Origin: Dichetophora obliterata
Lineage: Eukaryota > Arthropoda > Insecta > Diptera > Sciomyzidae
Direction: 5' to 3'
Assembly: GCA_963920525.1 (NCBI GenBank)
Contig: OY986436.1
Coordinates: 14,583,467-14,647,466, forward strand
Length of the DNA stretch: 64,000 bases
Within the stretch, counting starts at the first letter, position 1; each line of letters begins with the position of its first letter. The translations under genes and the position numbers were made by a program. This document shows, piece after piece, positions 21,880 through 35,119 of the stretch. Under the pieces are notes generated by a model. It worked only from the letters and a program-made list of their open reading frames with translations. It did no database searches and had not been told where the DNA came from.

Positions 21880-24536
21880 GTTGTAGAACACTTTTTGGAG
21901 TGGAAGCTGGCCAAAAACATGTGCTTTTTCCGTCATAACTCCCAAACCATACATCCTACAAGGACGATTTATACACCAACTTGTTTCTAATACATATATA
22001 CACAAGACTGCATATTCAGAAAAAAGTTTTCTGGAATTTGATTTTTTTTCAAGAATCTTAGTTAAAATTTTGTACATGAATCATAGTTTTTGACGTGGTT
22101 TTGTGCGATTTTTTGATTTTTTTAGCCATAACTTCTAAACCATACATCATAAAAGGACGATTGATGCATCAAAATGTTCCTTAAGCTACTGCCCACAAGA
22201 CTGTATCCTTAAAATAATTTTAAAAACTAGATTTCATGTTAATTTCATGTGCCCTTTTTTGTCAATTTTTATTTTTTTTATTTATTTTCTAAAATAAAAA
22301 CTAAATAACAGATAAGGACGATTCATGCATTTAAATGAGCACCAGGTCCTCGTCCTTAAGAAGGGATACTCCTTTGTCCAAATGCCGTTTGCTCTATCTC
22401 TTGTAGTTTAGGAGTTGTAGAACACTTTTTGGAGTGGAAGCTGGCCAAAAACATGTGCTTTTTCCGTCATAACTCCCAAACCATACATCCTACAAAGTCG
22501 ATTTATACACCAAATTGTTTCTAATACATATATACACAAGACTGCATATTCAGAAAAAAGTTTTCTGGAATTTGATTTTTTTCAAGAATCTTAGTTCAAA
22601 TTTTTTACATGAATCATAGTTTTTGACGTGGTTTTTTGCGATTTTTTTGATTTTTTAGCCATAACTTCTAAACCGTACATCATAAAAGGACGATTTATGC
22701 ATCAAAATGTTCCTTAAGCTACTGCCCACAAGACTGTATAATTGAAATAATTTTAAAAAGTAGATTTCATGTTAATTTCATGTGCCCTTTTTTGTCAATT
22801 TTTATTTTTTTTATTTATTTTCTAAAATAAAAACTACATATCAGATAAGGACGATTCATGCATTTAAATGAGCACCAGGTCCTCGTCCTTAAGAAGGGAT
22901 ACTCCTTTGTCCAAATGCCGTTTGCTCTATCTCTTGTAGTTTAGGAGTTGTAGAACACTTTTTGGAGTGGAAGCTGGCCAAAAACATGTGCTTTTTCCGT
23001 CATAACTCCCAAACCATACATCCTACAATGTCGATTTATACACCAAATTGTTTCTAATACATATATACACAAGACTGCATATTCAGAAAAAAGTTTTCTG
23101 GAATTTGATTATTTTCAAGAATCTTAGTTAAAATTTTTTACATGAATCATAGTTTTTGACGTGGTTTTTTGCGATTTTTTTGATTTTTTAGCCATAACTT
23201 CTAAACCATACAACATAAAAGGACGATTTATGCATCAAAATGTTCCTTAAGCTACTGCCCACAAGACTGTATCCTTAAAATAATTTTAAAAATTAGATTT
23301 CATGTTAATTTCATGTGCCCTTTTTTGTCAATTTTTATTTTTTTTATTTATTTTCTAAAATAAAAACTAAATAACAGATAAGGACGATTCATGCATTAAA
23401 ATGAGCACCAGGTCCTCGTCCTTAAGAAGGGATACTCCTTTGTCCAAATTCCGTTTGCTCTATCTCTTGTAGCTTAGGAGTTGTAGAACACTTTTTGGAG
23501 TGGAAGCTGGCCAAAAACATGTGCTTTTTCCGTCATAACTCCCAAACCATACATCCTACAAGGACGATTTATACACCAAATTGTTTCTAATACATATATA
23601 CACAAGACTGCATATTCAGAAAAAAGTTTTCTGGAATTTGATTTTTTTTCAAGAATCTTAGTTAAAATTTTTTACATGAATCATAGTTTTTGACGTGGTT
23701 TTTTGCGATTTTTTTGATTTTTTAGCCATAACTTCTAAACCATACATCATAAAAGGACGATTTATGCATCAAAATGTTCCTTAAGCTACTGCCCACAAGA
23801 CTGTATCCTTAAAATAATTTTAAAAATTAGATTTCATGTTAATTTCATGTGCCCTTTTTTGTCAATTTTTATTTTTTTTATTTATTTTCTAAAATAAAAA
23901 CTACATAACAGATAAGGACGATTCATGCATTAAAATGAGCACCAGGTCCTCGTCCTTAAGAAGGGATACTCCTTTGTCCAAATGCTGTTTGCTCTATCTC
24001 TTGTAGTTTAAGAGTTGTAGAACACTTTTTGGAGTGGAAGCTGGCCAAAAACATGTGCTTTTTCCGTCATAACTACATCCTACAAGGACGATTTATACAC
24101 CAAATTGTTTCTAATACATATATACACAAGACTGCATATTCAGAAAAAAGTTTTCTGGAATTTGATTTTTTTCAAGAATCTTATTTAAAAATTTTTACAT
24201 GAATCATAGTTTTTGACGTGGTTTTGTGCGATTTTTTTGATTTTTTAGCCATAACTTCTAAACCATACATCATAAAAGGACGATTTATGCATCAAAATGT
24301 TTCTTAAGCTACTGCCCACAAGACTGTATCCTTAAAATAATTTTAAAAATTAGATTTCATGTTAATTTCATGTGCCCTTTTTTGTCAATTTTTATTTTTT
24401 TTATTTATTTTCTAAAATAAAAACTACATATCAGATAAGGACGATTCATGCATTAAAATGAGCACCAGGTCCTCGTCCTTAAGTAGGGTAACTTCTTTGT
24501 CCAAATGCCGTTTGCTCTAGCTCTTGTAGTTTAGGA
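21880..24536 (+). repeat. Pentamer HOR copy (M42-M46, 2,657 bp)
   Basis: Anchors 21880, 22414, 22947, 23480, 24014. Marks in order: CTAGCTCT with CACCAACTTG, CAAAGTCG, CAATGTCG, TAGCTTAGG, GTTTAAGAG. M42 carries AGGACGATTGATGCATC, also found in M48. M43 has an unusual CTGTATAATTGAAATAAT. M46 has a 10-bp deletion. Confidence 0.82.
24071..24080 (+). other. 10-bp deletion in M46
   Basis: The expected CATAACTCCCAAACCATACATCC is shortened to CATAACTACATCC, losing CCCAAACCAT just upstream of the subrepeat-1 box. The interval to the next anchor is 523 bp. This allele is seen only once. Confidence 0.9.
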
Positions 24537-26136
24537 GTTGTAGAACACTTTTTGGAGTGGAAGCTGGCCAAAAACATGTGCTTTTTCCGTCATAACTCCC
24601 AAACCATACATCCTACAAGGACGATTTATACACCAACTTGTTTCTAATACATATATACACAAGACTGCATATTCAGAAAAAAGTTTTCTGGAATTTGATT
24701 TTTTTTCAAGAATCTTAGTTAAAATTTTGTACATGAATCATAGTTTTTGACGTGGTTTTGTGCGATTTTTTGATTTTTTTAGTCATAACTTCTAAACCAT
24801 ACATCATAAAAGGACGATTTATGCATCAAAATGTTCCTTAAGCTACTGTCCACAAGACTGTATCCTTAAAATAATTTTAAAAATTAGATTTCATGTTAAT
24901 TTCATGTGCCCTTTTTTGTCAATTTTTATATTTTTTATTTATTTTCTAAAATAAAAACTACATATCAGATAAGGACGATTCATGCATTAAAATGAGCACC
25001 AGGTCCTCGTCCTTAAGTAGGGTAACTTCTTTGTCCAAATGCCGTTTGCTCTAGCTCTTGTAGTTTAGGAGTTGTAGAACACTTTTTGGAGTGGAAGCTG
25101 GCCAAAAACATGTGCTTTTTCCGTCATAACTCCCAAACCATACATCCTACAAGGACGATTTATACACCAAATTGTTTCTAATACATATATACACAAGACT
25201 GCATATTCAGAAAAAAGTTTTCTGGAATTTGATTATTTTCAAGAATCTTAGTTAAAATTTTGTACATGAATCATAGTTTTTGACGTGGTTTTGTGCGATT
25301 TTTTGATTTTTTTAGCCATAACTTCTAAACCATACATCATAAAAGGACGATTGATGCATCAAAATGTTCCTTAAGCTACTGCCCACAAGACTGTATCCTT
25401 AAAATAATTTTAAAAATTAGATTTCATGTCAATTTCATGTGCCCTTTTTTGTCAATTTTTATTTTTTTTATTTATTTTCTAAAATAAAAACTACATATCA
25501 GATAAGGACGATTCATGCATTTAAATGAGCACCAGGTCCTCGTCCTTAAGAAGGGATACTCCTTTGTCCAAATGCCGTTTGCTCTATCTCTTGTAGTTTA
25601 GGAGTTGTAGAACACTTTTTGGAGTGGAAGCTGGCCAAAAACATGTGCTTTTTCCGTCATAACTCCCAAACCATACATCCTACAAGGTCGATTTATACAC
25701 CAAATTGTTTCTAATACATATATACACAAGACTGCATATTCAGAAAAAAGTTTTCTGGAATTTGATTTTTTTCAAGAATCTTAGTTAAAATTTTTTACAT
25801 GAATCATAGTTTTTGACGTGGTTTTTTGCGATTTTTTTGATTTTTTAGCCATAACTTCTAAACCATACATCATAAAAGGACGATTTATGCATCAAAATGT
25901 TCCTTAAGCTACTGCCCACAAGACTGTATCCTTAAAATAATTTTAAAAATTAGATTTCATGTTAATTTCATGTGCCCTTTTTTGTCAATTTTTATTTTTT
26001 TTATTTATTTTCTAAAATAAAAACTACATATCAGATAAGGACGATTCATGCATTAAAATGAGCACCAGGTCCTCGTCCTTAAGTAGGGTAACTTCTTTGT
26101 CCAAATGCCGTTTGCTCTAGCTCTTGTAGTTTAGGA
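24537..26136 (+). repeat. Three-monomer HOR variant X-Y-Z (M47-M49, 1,600 bp)
   Basis: Anchors 24537, 25071, 25604. X (M47) has TTAGTCATAAC, Y (M48) has CATGTCAATTTCATG, Z (M49) has CAAGGTCG. The fourth member W (TAGCTTAGG with the 12-bp deletion) is missing before the next X. Confidence 0.75.
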
Positions 26137-28258
26137 GTTGTAGAACACTTTTTGGAGTGGAAGCTGGCCAAAAACATGTGCTTTTTCCGTCATAACTCCC
26201 AAACCATACATCCTACAAGGACGATTTATACACCAAATTGTTTCTAATACATATATACACAAGACTGCATATTCAGAAAAAAGTTTTCTGGAATTTGATT
26301 TTTTTTCAAGAATCTTAGTTAAAATTTTGTACATGAATCATAGTTTTTGACGTGGTTTTGTGCGATTTTTTGATTTTTTTAGTCATAACTTCTAAACCAT
26401 ACATCATAAAAGGACGATTTATGCATCAAAATGTTCCTTAAGCTACTGTCCACAAGACTGTATCCTTAAAATAATTTTAAAAATTAGATTTCATGTTAAT
26501 TTCATGTGCCCTTTTTTGTCAATTTTTATTTTTTTTATTTATTTTCTAAAATAAAAACTACATATCAGATAAGGACGATTCATGCATTAAAATGAGCACC
26601 AGGTCCTCGTCCTTAAGTAGGGTAACTTCTTTGTCCAAATGCCGTTTGCACTAGCTCTTGTAGTTTAGGAGTTGTAGAACACTTTTTGGAGTGGAAGCTG
26701 GCCAAAAACATGTGCTTTTTCCGTCATAACTCCCAAACCATACATCCTACAAGGACGATTTATACACCAAATTGTTTCTAATACATATATACACAAGACT
26801 GCATATTCAGAAAAAAGTTTTCTGGAATTTGATTTTTTTTCAAGAATCTTAGTTAAAATTTTGTACATGAATCATAGTTTTTGACGTGGTTTTGTGCGAT
26901 TTTTTGATTTTTTTAGCCATAACTTCTAAACCATACATCATAAAAGGACGATTTATGCATCAAAATGTTCCTTAAGCTACTGCCCACAAGACTGTATCCT
27001 TAAAATAATTTTAAAAATTAGATTTCATGTCAATTTCATGTGCCCTTTTTTGTCAATTTTTATTTTTTTTATTTATTTTCTAAAATAAAAACTACATATC
27101 AGATAAGGACGATTCATGCATTTAAATGAGCACCAGGTCCTCGTCCTTAAGAAGGGATACTCCTTTGTCCAAATGCCGTTTGCTCTATCTCTTGTAGTTT
27201 AGGAGTTGTAGAACACTTTTTGGAGTGGAAGCTGGCCAAAAACATGTGCTTTTTCCGTCATAACTCCCAAACCATACATCCTACAAGGTCGATTTATACA
27301 CCAAATTGTTTCTAATACATATATACACAAGACTGCATATTCAGAAAAAAGTTTTCTGGAATTTGATTTTTTTCAAGAATCTTAGTTAAAATTTTTTACA
27401 TGAATCATAGTTTTTGACGTGGTTTTTTGCGATTTTTTTGATTTTTTAGCCATAACTTCTAAACCATACATCATAAAAGGACGATTTATGCATCAAAATG
27501 TTCCTTAAGCTACTGCCCACAAGACTGTATCCTTAAAATAATTTTAAAAATTAGATTTCATGTTAATTTCATGTGCCCTTTTTTGTCAATTTTTATTTTT
27601 TTTATTTATTTTCTAAAATAAAAACTAAATAACAGATAAGGACGATTCATGCATTAAAATGAGCACCAGGTCCTCGTCCTTAAGAAGGGATACTCCTTTG
27701 TCCAAATGCCGTTTGCTCTATCTCTTGTAGCTTAGGAGTTGTAGAACACTTTTTGGAGTGGAAGCTGGCCAAAAACATGTGCTTTTTCCGTCATAACTCC
27801 CAAACCATACATCCTACAAGGACGATTTATACACCAAATTGTTTCTAATACATATATACACAAGACTGCATATTCAGAAAAAAGTTTTCTGGAATTTGAT
27901 TTTTTTCAAGAATCTTATTTAAAAATTTTTACATGAATCATAGTTTTGTGCGATTTTTTTGATTTTTTAGCCATAACTTCTAAACCATACATCATAAAAG
28001 GACGATTTATGCATCAAAATGTTCCTTAAGCTACTGCCCACAAGACTGTATCCTTAAAATAATTATAAAAATTAGATTTCATGTTAATTTCATGTGCCCT
28101 TTTTTGTCAATTTTTATTTTTTTTATTTATTTTCTAAAATAAAAACTACATATCAGATAAGGACGATTCATGCATTAAAATGAGCACCAGGTCCTCGTCC
28201 TTAAGTAGGGTAACTTCTTTGTCCAAATGCCGTTTGCTCTAGCTCTTGTAGTTTAGGA
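26137..28258 (+). repeat. Tetramer HOR X-Y-Z-W copy 1 (M50-M53, 2,122 bp)
   Basis: Anchors 26137, 26671, 27205, 27738. X has TTAGTCATAAC, Y has TTGCACTAG upstream and CATGTCAATTTCATG, Z has CAAGGTCG, W has TAGCTTAGG with the 12-bp deletion and AATTATAAAAATT. Confidence 0.85.
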
Positions 28259-28792
28259 GTTGTAGAACACTTTTTGGAGTGGAAGCTGGCCAAAAACATG
28301 TGCTTTTTCCGTCATAACTCCCAAACCATACATCCTACAAGGACGATTTATACACCAAATTGTTTCTAATACATATATACACAAGACTGCATATTCAGAA
28401 AAAAGTTTTCTGGAATTTGATTTTTTTTCAAGAATCTTAGTTAAAATTTTGTACATGAATCATAGTTTTTGACGTGGTTTTGTGCGATTTTTTGATTTTT
28501 TTAGCCATAACTTCTAAACCATACATCATAAAAGGACGATTTATGCATCAAAATGTTCCTTAAGCTACTGCCCACAAGACTGTATCCTTAAAATAATTTT
28601 AAAAATTAGATTTCATGTTAATTTCATGTGCCCTTTTTTGTCAATTTTTATTTTTTTTATTTATTTTCTAAAATAAAAACTACATATCAGATAAGGACGA
28701 TTCATGCATTAAAATGAGCACCAGGTCCTCGTCCTTAAGTAGGGTAACTTCTTTGTCCAAATGCCGTTTGCTCTAGCTCTTGTAGTTTAGGA
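28259..28792 (+). repeat. Extra monomer between tetramers (M54, 534 bp)
   Basis: Has CTAGCTCT, as X does, but AGCCATAAC instead of AGTCATAAC. It turns one 2,122-bp period into 2,656 bp. M63 (33037) is the most similar monomer nearby. Confidence 0.75.
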
Positions 28793-30914
28793 GTTGTAGA
28801 ACACTTTTTGGAGTGGAAGCTGGCCAAAAACATGTGCTTTTTCCGTCATAACTCCCAAACCATACATCCTACAAGGACGATTTATACACCAACTTGTTTC
28901 TAATACATATATACACAAGACTGCATATTCAGAAAAAAGTTTTCTGGAATTTGATTTTTTTTCAAGAATCTTAGTTAAAATTTTGTACATGAATCATAGT
29001 TTTTGACGTGGTTTTGTGCGATTTTTTGATTTTTTTAGTCATAACTTCTAAACCATACATCATAAAAGGACGATTTATGCATCAAAATGTTCCTTAAGCT
29101 ACTGTCCACAAGACTGTATCCTTAAAATAATTTTAAAAATTAGATTTCATGTTAATTTCATGTGCCCTTTTTTGTCAATTTTTATTTTTTTTATTTATTT
29201 TCTAAAATAAAAACTACATATCAGATAAGGACGATTCATGCATTAAAATGAGCACCAGGTCCTCGTCCTTAAGAAGAAATACTCCTTTGTCCAAATGCCG
29301 TTTGCTCTATCTCTTGTAGTTTAGGAGTTGTAGAACACTTTTTGGAGTGGAAGCTGGCCAAAAACATGTGCTTTTTCCGTCATAACTCCCAAACCATACA
29401 TCCTACAAGGACGATTTATACACCAAATTGTTTCTAATACATATATACACAAGACTGCATATTCAGAAAAAAGTTTTCTGGAATTTGATTTTTTTTCAAG
29501 AATCTTAGTTAAAATTTTGTACATGAATCATAGTTTTTGACGTGGTTTTGTGCGATTTTTTGATTTTTTTAGCCATAACTTCTAAACCATACATCATAAA
29601 AGGACGATTTATGCATCAAAATGTTCCTTAAGCTACTGCCCACAAGACTGTATCCTTAAAATAATTTTAAAAATTAGATTTCATGTCAATTTCATGTGCC
29701 CTTTTTTGTCAATTTTTATTTTTTTTATTTATTTTCTAAAATAAAAACTACATATCAGATAAGGACGATTCATGCATTTAAATGAGCACCAGGTCCTCGT
29801 CCTTAAGAAGGGATACTCCTTTGTCCAAATGCCGTTTGCTCTATCTCTTGTAGTTTAGGAGTTGTAGAACACTTTTTGGAGTGGAAGCTGGCCAAAAACA
29901 TGTGCTTTTTCCGTCATAACTCCCAAACCATACATCCTACAAGGTCGATTTATACACCAAATTGTTTCTAATACATATATACACAAGACTGCATATTCAG
30001 AAAAAAGTTTTCTGGAATTTGATTTTTTTCAAGAATCTTAGTTAAAATTTTTTACATGAATCATAGTTTTTGACGTGGTTTTTTGCGATTTTTTTGATTT
30101 TTTAGCCATAACTTCTAAACCATACATCATAAAAGGACGATTTATGCATCAAAATGTTCCTTAAGCTACTGCCCACAAGACTGTATCCTTAAAATAATTT
30201 TAAAAATTAGATTTCATGTTAATTTCATGTGCCCTTTTTTGTCAATTTTTATTTTTTTTATTTATTTTCTAAAATAAAAACTAAATAACAGATAAGGACG
30301 ATTCATGCATTAAAATGAGCACCAGGTCCTCGTCCTTAAGAAGGGATACTCCTTTGTCCAAATGCCGTTTGCTCTATCTCTTGTAGCTTAGGAGTTGTAG
30401 AACACTTTTTGGAGTGGAAGCTGGCCAAAAACATGTGCTTTTTCCGTCATAACTCCCAAACCATACATCCTACAAGGACGATTTATACACCAAATTGTTT
30501 CTAATACATATATACACAAGACTGCATATTCAGAAAAAAGTTTTCTGGAATTTGATTTTTTTCAAGAATCTTATTTAAAAATTTTTACATGAATCATAGT
30601 TTTGTGCGATTTTTTTGATTTTTTAGCCATAACTTCTAAACCATACATCATAAAAGGACGATTTATGCATCAAAATGTTCCTTAAGCTACTGCCCACAAG
30701 ACTGTATCCTTAAAATAATTTTAAAAATTAGATTTCATGTTAATTTCATGTGCCCTTTTTTGTCAATTTTTATTTTTTTTATTTATTTTCTAAAATAAAA
30801 ACTACATATCAGATAAGGACGATTCATGCATTAAAATGAGCACCAGGTCCTCGTCCTTAAGTAGGGTAACTTCTTTGTCCAAATGCCGTTTGCTCTAGCT
30901 CTTGTAGTTTAGGA
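28793..30914 (+). repeat. Tetramer HOR X-Y-Z-W copy 2 (M55-M58, 2,122 bp)
   Basis: Anchors 28793, 29327, 29861, 30394. Same marks as copy 1, except that X has CACCAACTTG and Y is preceded by AAGAAGAAATAC, a mark of the trimer zone further right. Confidence 0.85.
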
Positions 30915-33036
30915 GTTGTAGAACACTTTTTGGAGTGGAAGCTGGCCAAAAACATGTGCTTTTTCCGTCATAACTCCCAAACCATACATCCTACAAGGAC
31001 GATTTATACACCAAATTGTTTCTAATACATATATACACAAGACTGCATATTCAGAAAAAAGTTTTCTGGAATTTGATTTTTTTTCAAGAATCTTAGTTAA
31101 AATTTTGTACATGAATCATAGTTTTTGACGTGGTTTTGTGCGATTTTTTGATTTTTTTAGTCATAACTTCTAAACCATACATCATAAAAGGACGATTTAT
31201 GCATCAAAATGTTCCTTAAGCTACTGTCCACAAGACTGTATCCTTAAAATAATTTTAAAAATTAGATTTCATGTTAATTTCATGTGCCCTTTTTTGTCAA
31301 TTTTTATTTTTTTTATTTATTTTCTAAAATAAAAACTACATATCAGATAAGGACGATTCATGCATTCAAATGAGCACCAGGTCCTCGTCCTTAAGTAGGG
31401 TAACTTCTTTGTCCAAATGCCGTTTGCACTAGCTCTTGTAGTTTAGGAGTTGTAGAACACTTTTTGGAGTGGAAGCTGGCCAAAAACATGTGCTTTTTCC
31501 GTCATAACTCCCAAACCATACATCCTACAAGGACGATTTATACACCAAATTGTTTCTAATACATATATACACAAGACTGCATATTCAGAAAAAAGTTTTC
31601 TGGAATTTGATTTTTTTTCAAGAATCTTAGTTAAAATTTTGTACATGAATCATAGTTTTTGACGTGGTTTTGTGCGATTTTTTGATTTTTTTAGCCATAA
31701 CTTCTAAACCATACATCATAAAAGGACGATTTATGCATCAAAATGTTTCTTAAGCTACTGCCCACAAGACTGTATCCTTAAAATAATTTTAAAAATTAGA
31801 TTTCATGTCAATTTCATGTGCCCTTTTTTGTCAATTTTTATTTTTTTTATTTATTTTCTAAAATAAAAACTACATATCAGATAAGGACGATTCATGCATT
31901 TAAATGAGCACCAGGTCCTCGTCCTTAAGAAGGGATACTCCTTTGTCCAAATGCCGTTTGCTCTATCTCTTGTAGTTTAGGAGTTGTAGAACACTTTTTG
32001 GAGTGGAAGCTGGCCAAAAACATGTGCTTTTTCCGTCATAACTCCCAAACCATACATCCTACAAGGTCGATTTATACACCAAATTGTTTCTAATACATAT
32101 ATACACAAGACTGCATATTCAGAAAAAAGTTTTCTGGAATTTGATTTTTTTCAAGAATCTTAGTTAAAATTTTTTACATGAATCATAGTTTTTGACGTGG
32201 TTTTTTGCGATTTTTTTGATTTTTTAGCCATAACTTCTAAACCATACATCATAAAAGGACGATTTATGCATCAAAATGTTCCTTAAGCTACTGCCCACAA
32301 GACTGTATCCTTAAAATAATTTTAAAAATTAGATTTCATGTTAATTTCATGTGCCCTTTTTTGTCAATTTTTATTTTTTTTATTTATTTTCTAAAATAAA
32401 AACTAAATAACAGATAAGGACGATTCATGCATTAAAATGAGCACCAGGTCCTCGTCCTTAAGAAGGGATACTCCTTTGTCCAAATGCCGTTTGCTCTATC
32501 TCTTGTAGCTTAGGAGTTGTAGAACACTTTTTGGAGTGGAAGCTGGCCAAAAACATGTGCTTTTTCCGTCATAACTCCCAAACCATACATCCTACAAGGA
32601 CGATTTATACACCAAATTGTTTCTAATACATATATACACAAGACTGCATATTCAGAAAAAAGTTTTCTGGAATTTGATTTTTTTCAAGAATCTTATTTAA
32701 AAATTTTTACATGAATCATAGTTTTGTGCGATTTTTTTGATTTTTTAGCCATAACTTCTAAACCATACATCATAAAAGGACGATTTATGCATCAAAATGT
32801 TCCTTAAGCTACTGCCCACAAGACTGTATCCTTAAAATAATTATAAAAATTAGATTTCATGTTAATTTCATGTGCCCTTTTTTGTCAATTTTTATTTTTT
32901 TTATTTATTTTCTAAAATAAAAACTACATATCAGATAAGGACGATTCATGCATTAAAATGAGCACCAGGTCCTCGTCCTTAAGTAGGGTAACTTCTTTGT
33001 CCAAATGCCGTTTGCTCTAGCTCTTGTAGTTTAGGA
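30915..33036 (+). repeat. Tetramer HOR X-Y-Z-W copy 3 (M59-M62, 2,122 bp)
   Basis: Anchors 30915, 31449, 31983, 32516. Y again has TTGCACTAG upstream and W again has AATTATAAAAATT, so copies 1 and 3 share marks that copy 2 lacks. Confidence 0.85.
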
Positions 33037-35119
33037 GTTGTAGAACACTTTTTGGAGTGGAAGCTGGCCAAAAACATGTGCTTTTTCCGTCATAACTCCC
33101 AAACCATACATCCTACAAGGACGATTTATACACCAAATTGTTTCTAATACATATATACACAAGACTGCATATTCAGAAAAAAGTTTTCTGGAATTTGATT
33201 TTTTTTCAAGAATCTTAGTTAAAATTTTGTACATGAATCATAGTTTTTGACGTGGTTTTGTGCGATTTTTTGATTTTTTTAGCCATAACTTCTAAACCAT
33301 ACATCATAAAAGGACGATTTATGCATCAAAATGTTCCTTAAGCTACTGCCCACAAGACTGTATCCTTGAAATAATTTTAAAAAGTAGATTTCATGTTAAT
33401 TTCATGTGCCCTTTTTTGTCAATTTTTATTTTTTTTATTTATTTTCTAAAATAAAAACTACATATCAGATAAGGACGATTCATGCATTTAAATGAGCACC
33501 AGGTCCTCGTCCTTAAGAAGGGATACTCCTTTGTCCAAATGCCGTTTGCTCTATCTCTTGTAGTTTAGGAGTTGTAGAACACTTTTTGGAGTGGAAGCTG
33601 GCCAAAAACATGTGCTTTTTCCGTCATAACTCCCAAACCATACATCCTACAAGGTCGATTTATACACCAAATTGTTTCTAATACATATATACACAAGACT
33701 GCATATTCAGAAAAAAGTTTTCTGGAATTTGATTTTTTTCAAGAATCTTAGTTAAAATTTTTAGCCATAACTTCTAAACCATACATCATAAAAGGACGAT
33801 TTATGCATCAAAATGTTCCTTAAGCTACTGCCCACAAGACTGTATCCTTAAAATAATTTTAAAAATTAGATTTCATGTTAATTTCATGTGCCCTTTTTTG
33901 TCAATTTTTATTTTTTTTATTTATTTTCTAAAATAAAAACTAAATAACAGATAAGGACGATTCATGCATTAAAATGAGCACCAGGTCCTCGTCCTTAAAA
34001 AGGGATACTCCTTTGTCCAAATGCCGTTTGCTCTATCTCTTGTAGCTTAGGAGTTGTAGAACACTTTTTGGAGTGGAAGCTGGCCAAAAACATGTGCTTT
34101 TTCCGTCATAACTCCCAAACCATACATCCTACAAGGACGATTTATACACCAAATTGTTTCTAATACATATATACACAAGACTGCATATTCAGAAAAAAGT
34201 TTTCTGGAATTTGATTTTTTTTCAAGAATCTTATTTAAAAATTTTTACATGAATCATAGTTTTTGACGTGGTTTTGTGCGATTTTTTTGATTTTTTAGCC
34301 ATAACTTCTAAACCATACACCATAAAAGGACGATTTATGCATCAAAATGTTCCTTAAGCTACTGCTCACAAGACTGTATCCTTAAAATAATTTTAAAAAT
34401 TAGATTTCATGTTAATTTCATGTGCCTTTTTTTGTCAATTTTTATTTTTTTTATTTATTTTCTAAAATAAAAACTACATATCAGATAAGGACGATTCATG
34501 CATTTAAATGAGCACCAGGTCCTCGTCCTTAAGTAGGGTTACTTCTTTGTCCAAATGCCGTTTGCTCTATCTCTTGTAGTTTAGGAGTTGTAGAACACTT
34601 TTTGGAGTGGAAGCTGGCCAAAAACATGTGCTTTTTCCGTCATAACTCCCAAACCATACATCCTACAAGGACGATTTATACACCAAATTGTTTTTAATAC
34701 ATATATACACAAGACTGCATATTCAGAAAAAAGTTTTCTGGAATTTGATTTTTTTCAAGAATCTTAGTTCAAATTTTTTACATGAATCATAGTTTTTGAC
34801 GTGGTTTTTTGCGATTTTTTTGATTTTTTAGCCATAACTTCTAAACCGTACATCATAAAAGGACGATTTATGCATCAAAATGTTCCTTAAGCTACTGCCC
34901 ACAAGACTGTATCCTTGAAATAATTTTAAAAATTAGATTTCATGTTAATTTCATGTGCCCTTTTTTGTCAATTTTTATTTTTTTTATTTATTTTCTAAAA
35001 TAAAAACTAAATAACAGATAAGGACGATTCATGCATTAAAATGAGCACCAGGTCCTCGTCCTTAAGAAGGGATACTCCTTTGTCCAAATGCCGTTTGCTC
35101 TATCTCTTGTAGTTTAGGA
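33037..35119 (+). repeat. Transition monomers M63-M66
   Basis: Anchors 33037, 33571, 34053, 34587. M63 resembles M54 and has CCTTGAAATAAT. M64 is a Z-type monomer with a 51-bp deletion. M65 is a TAGCTTAGG type without the 12-bp deletion. M66 has the TTCAAATTTTTTAC variant of the block-A CAAAGTCG type. They join the tetramer zone to the trimer zone. Confidence 0.7.
33748..33768 (+). other. 51-bp deletion in M64
   Basis: AAAATTTTT is followed directly by AGCCATAACTTC. The end of subrepeat 1, including TACATGAATCATAG and TTGACGTGG, is gone. The interval is 482 bp instead of 533. T-runs on both sides provide the homology. Confidence 0.9.
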
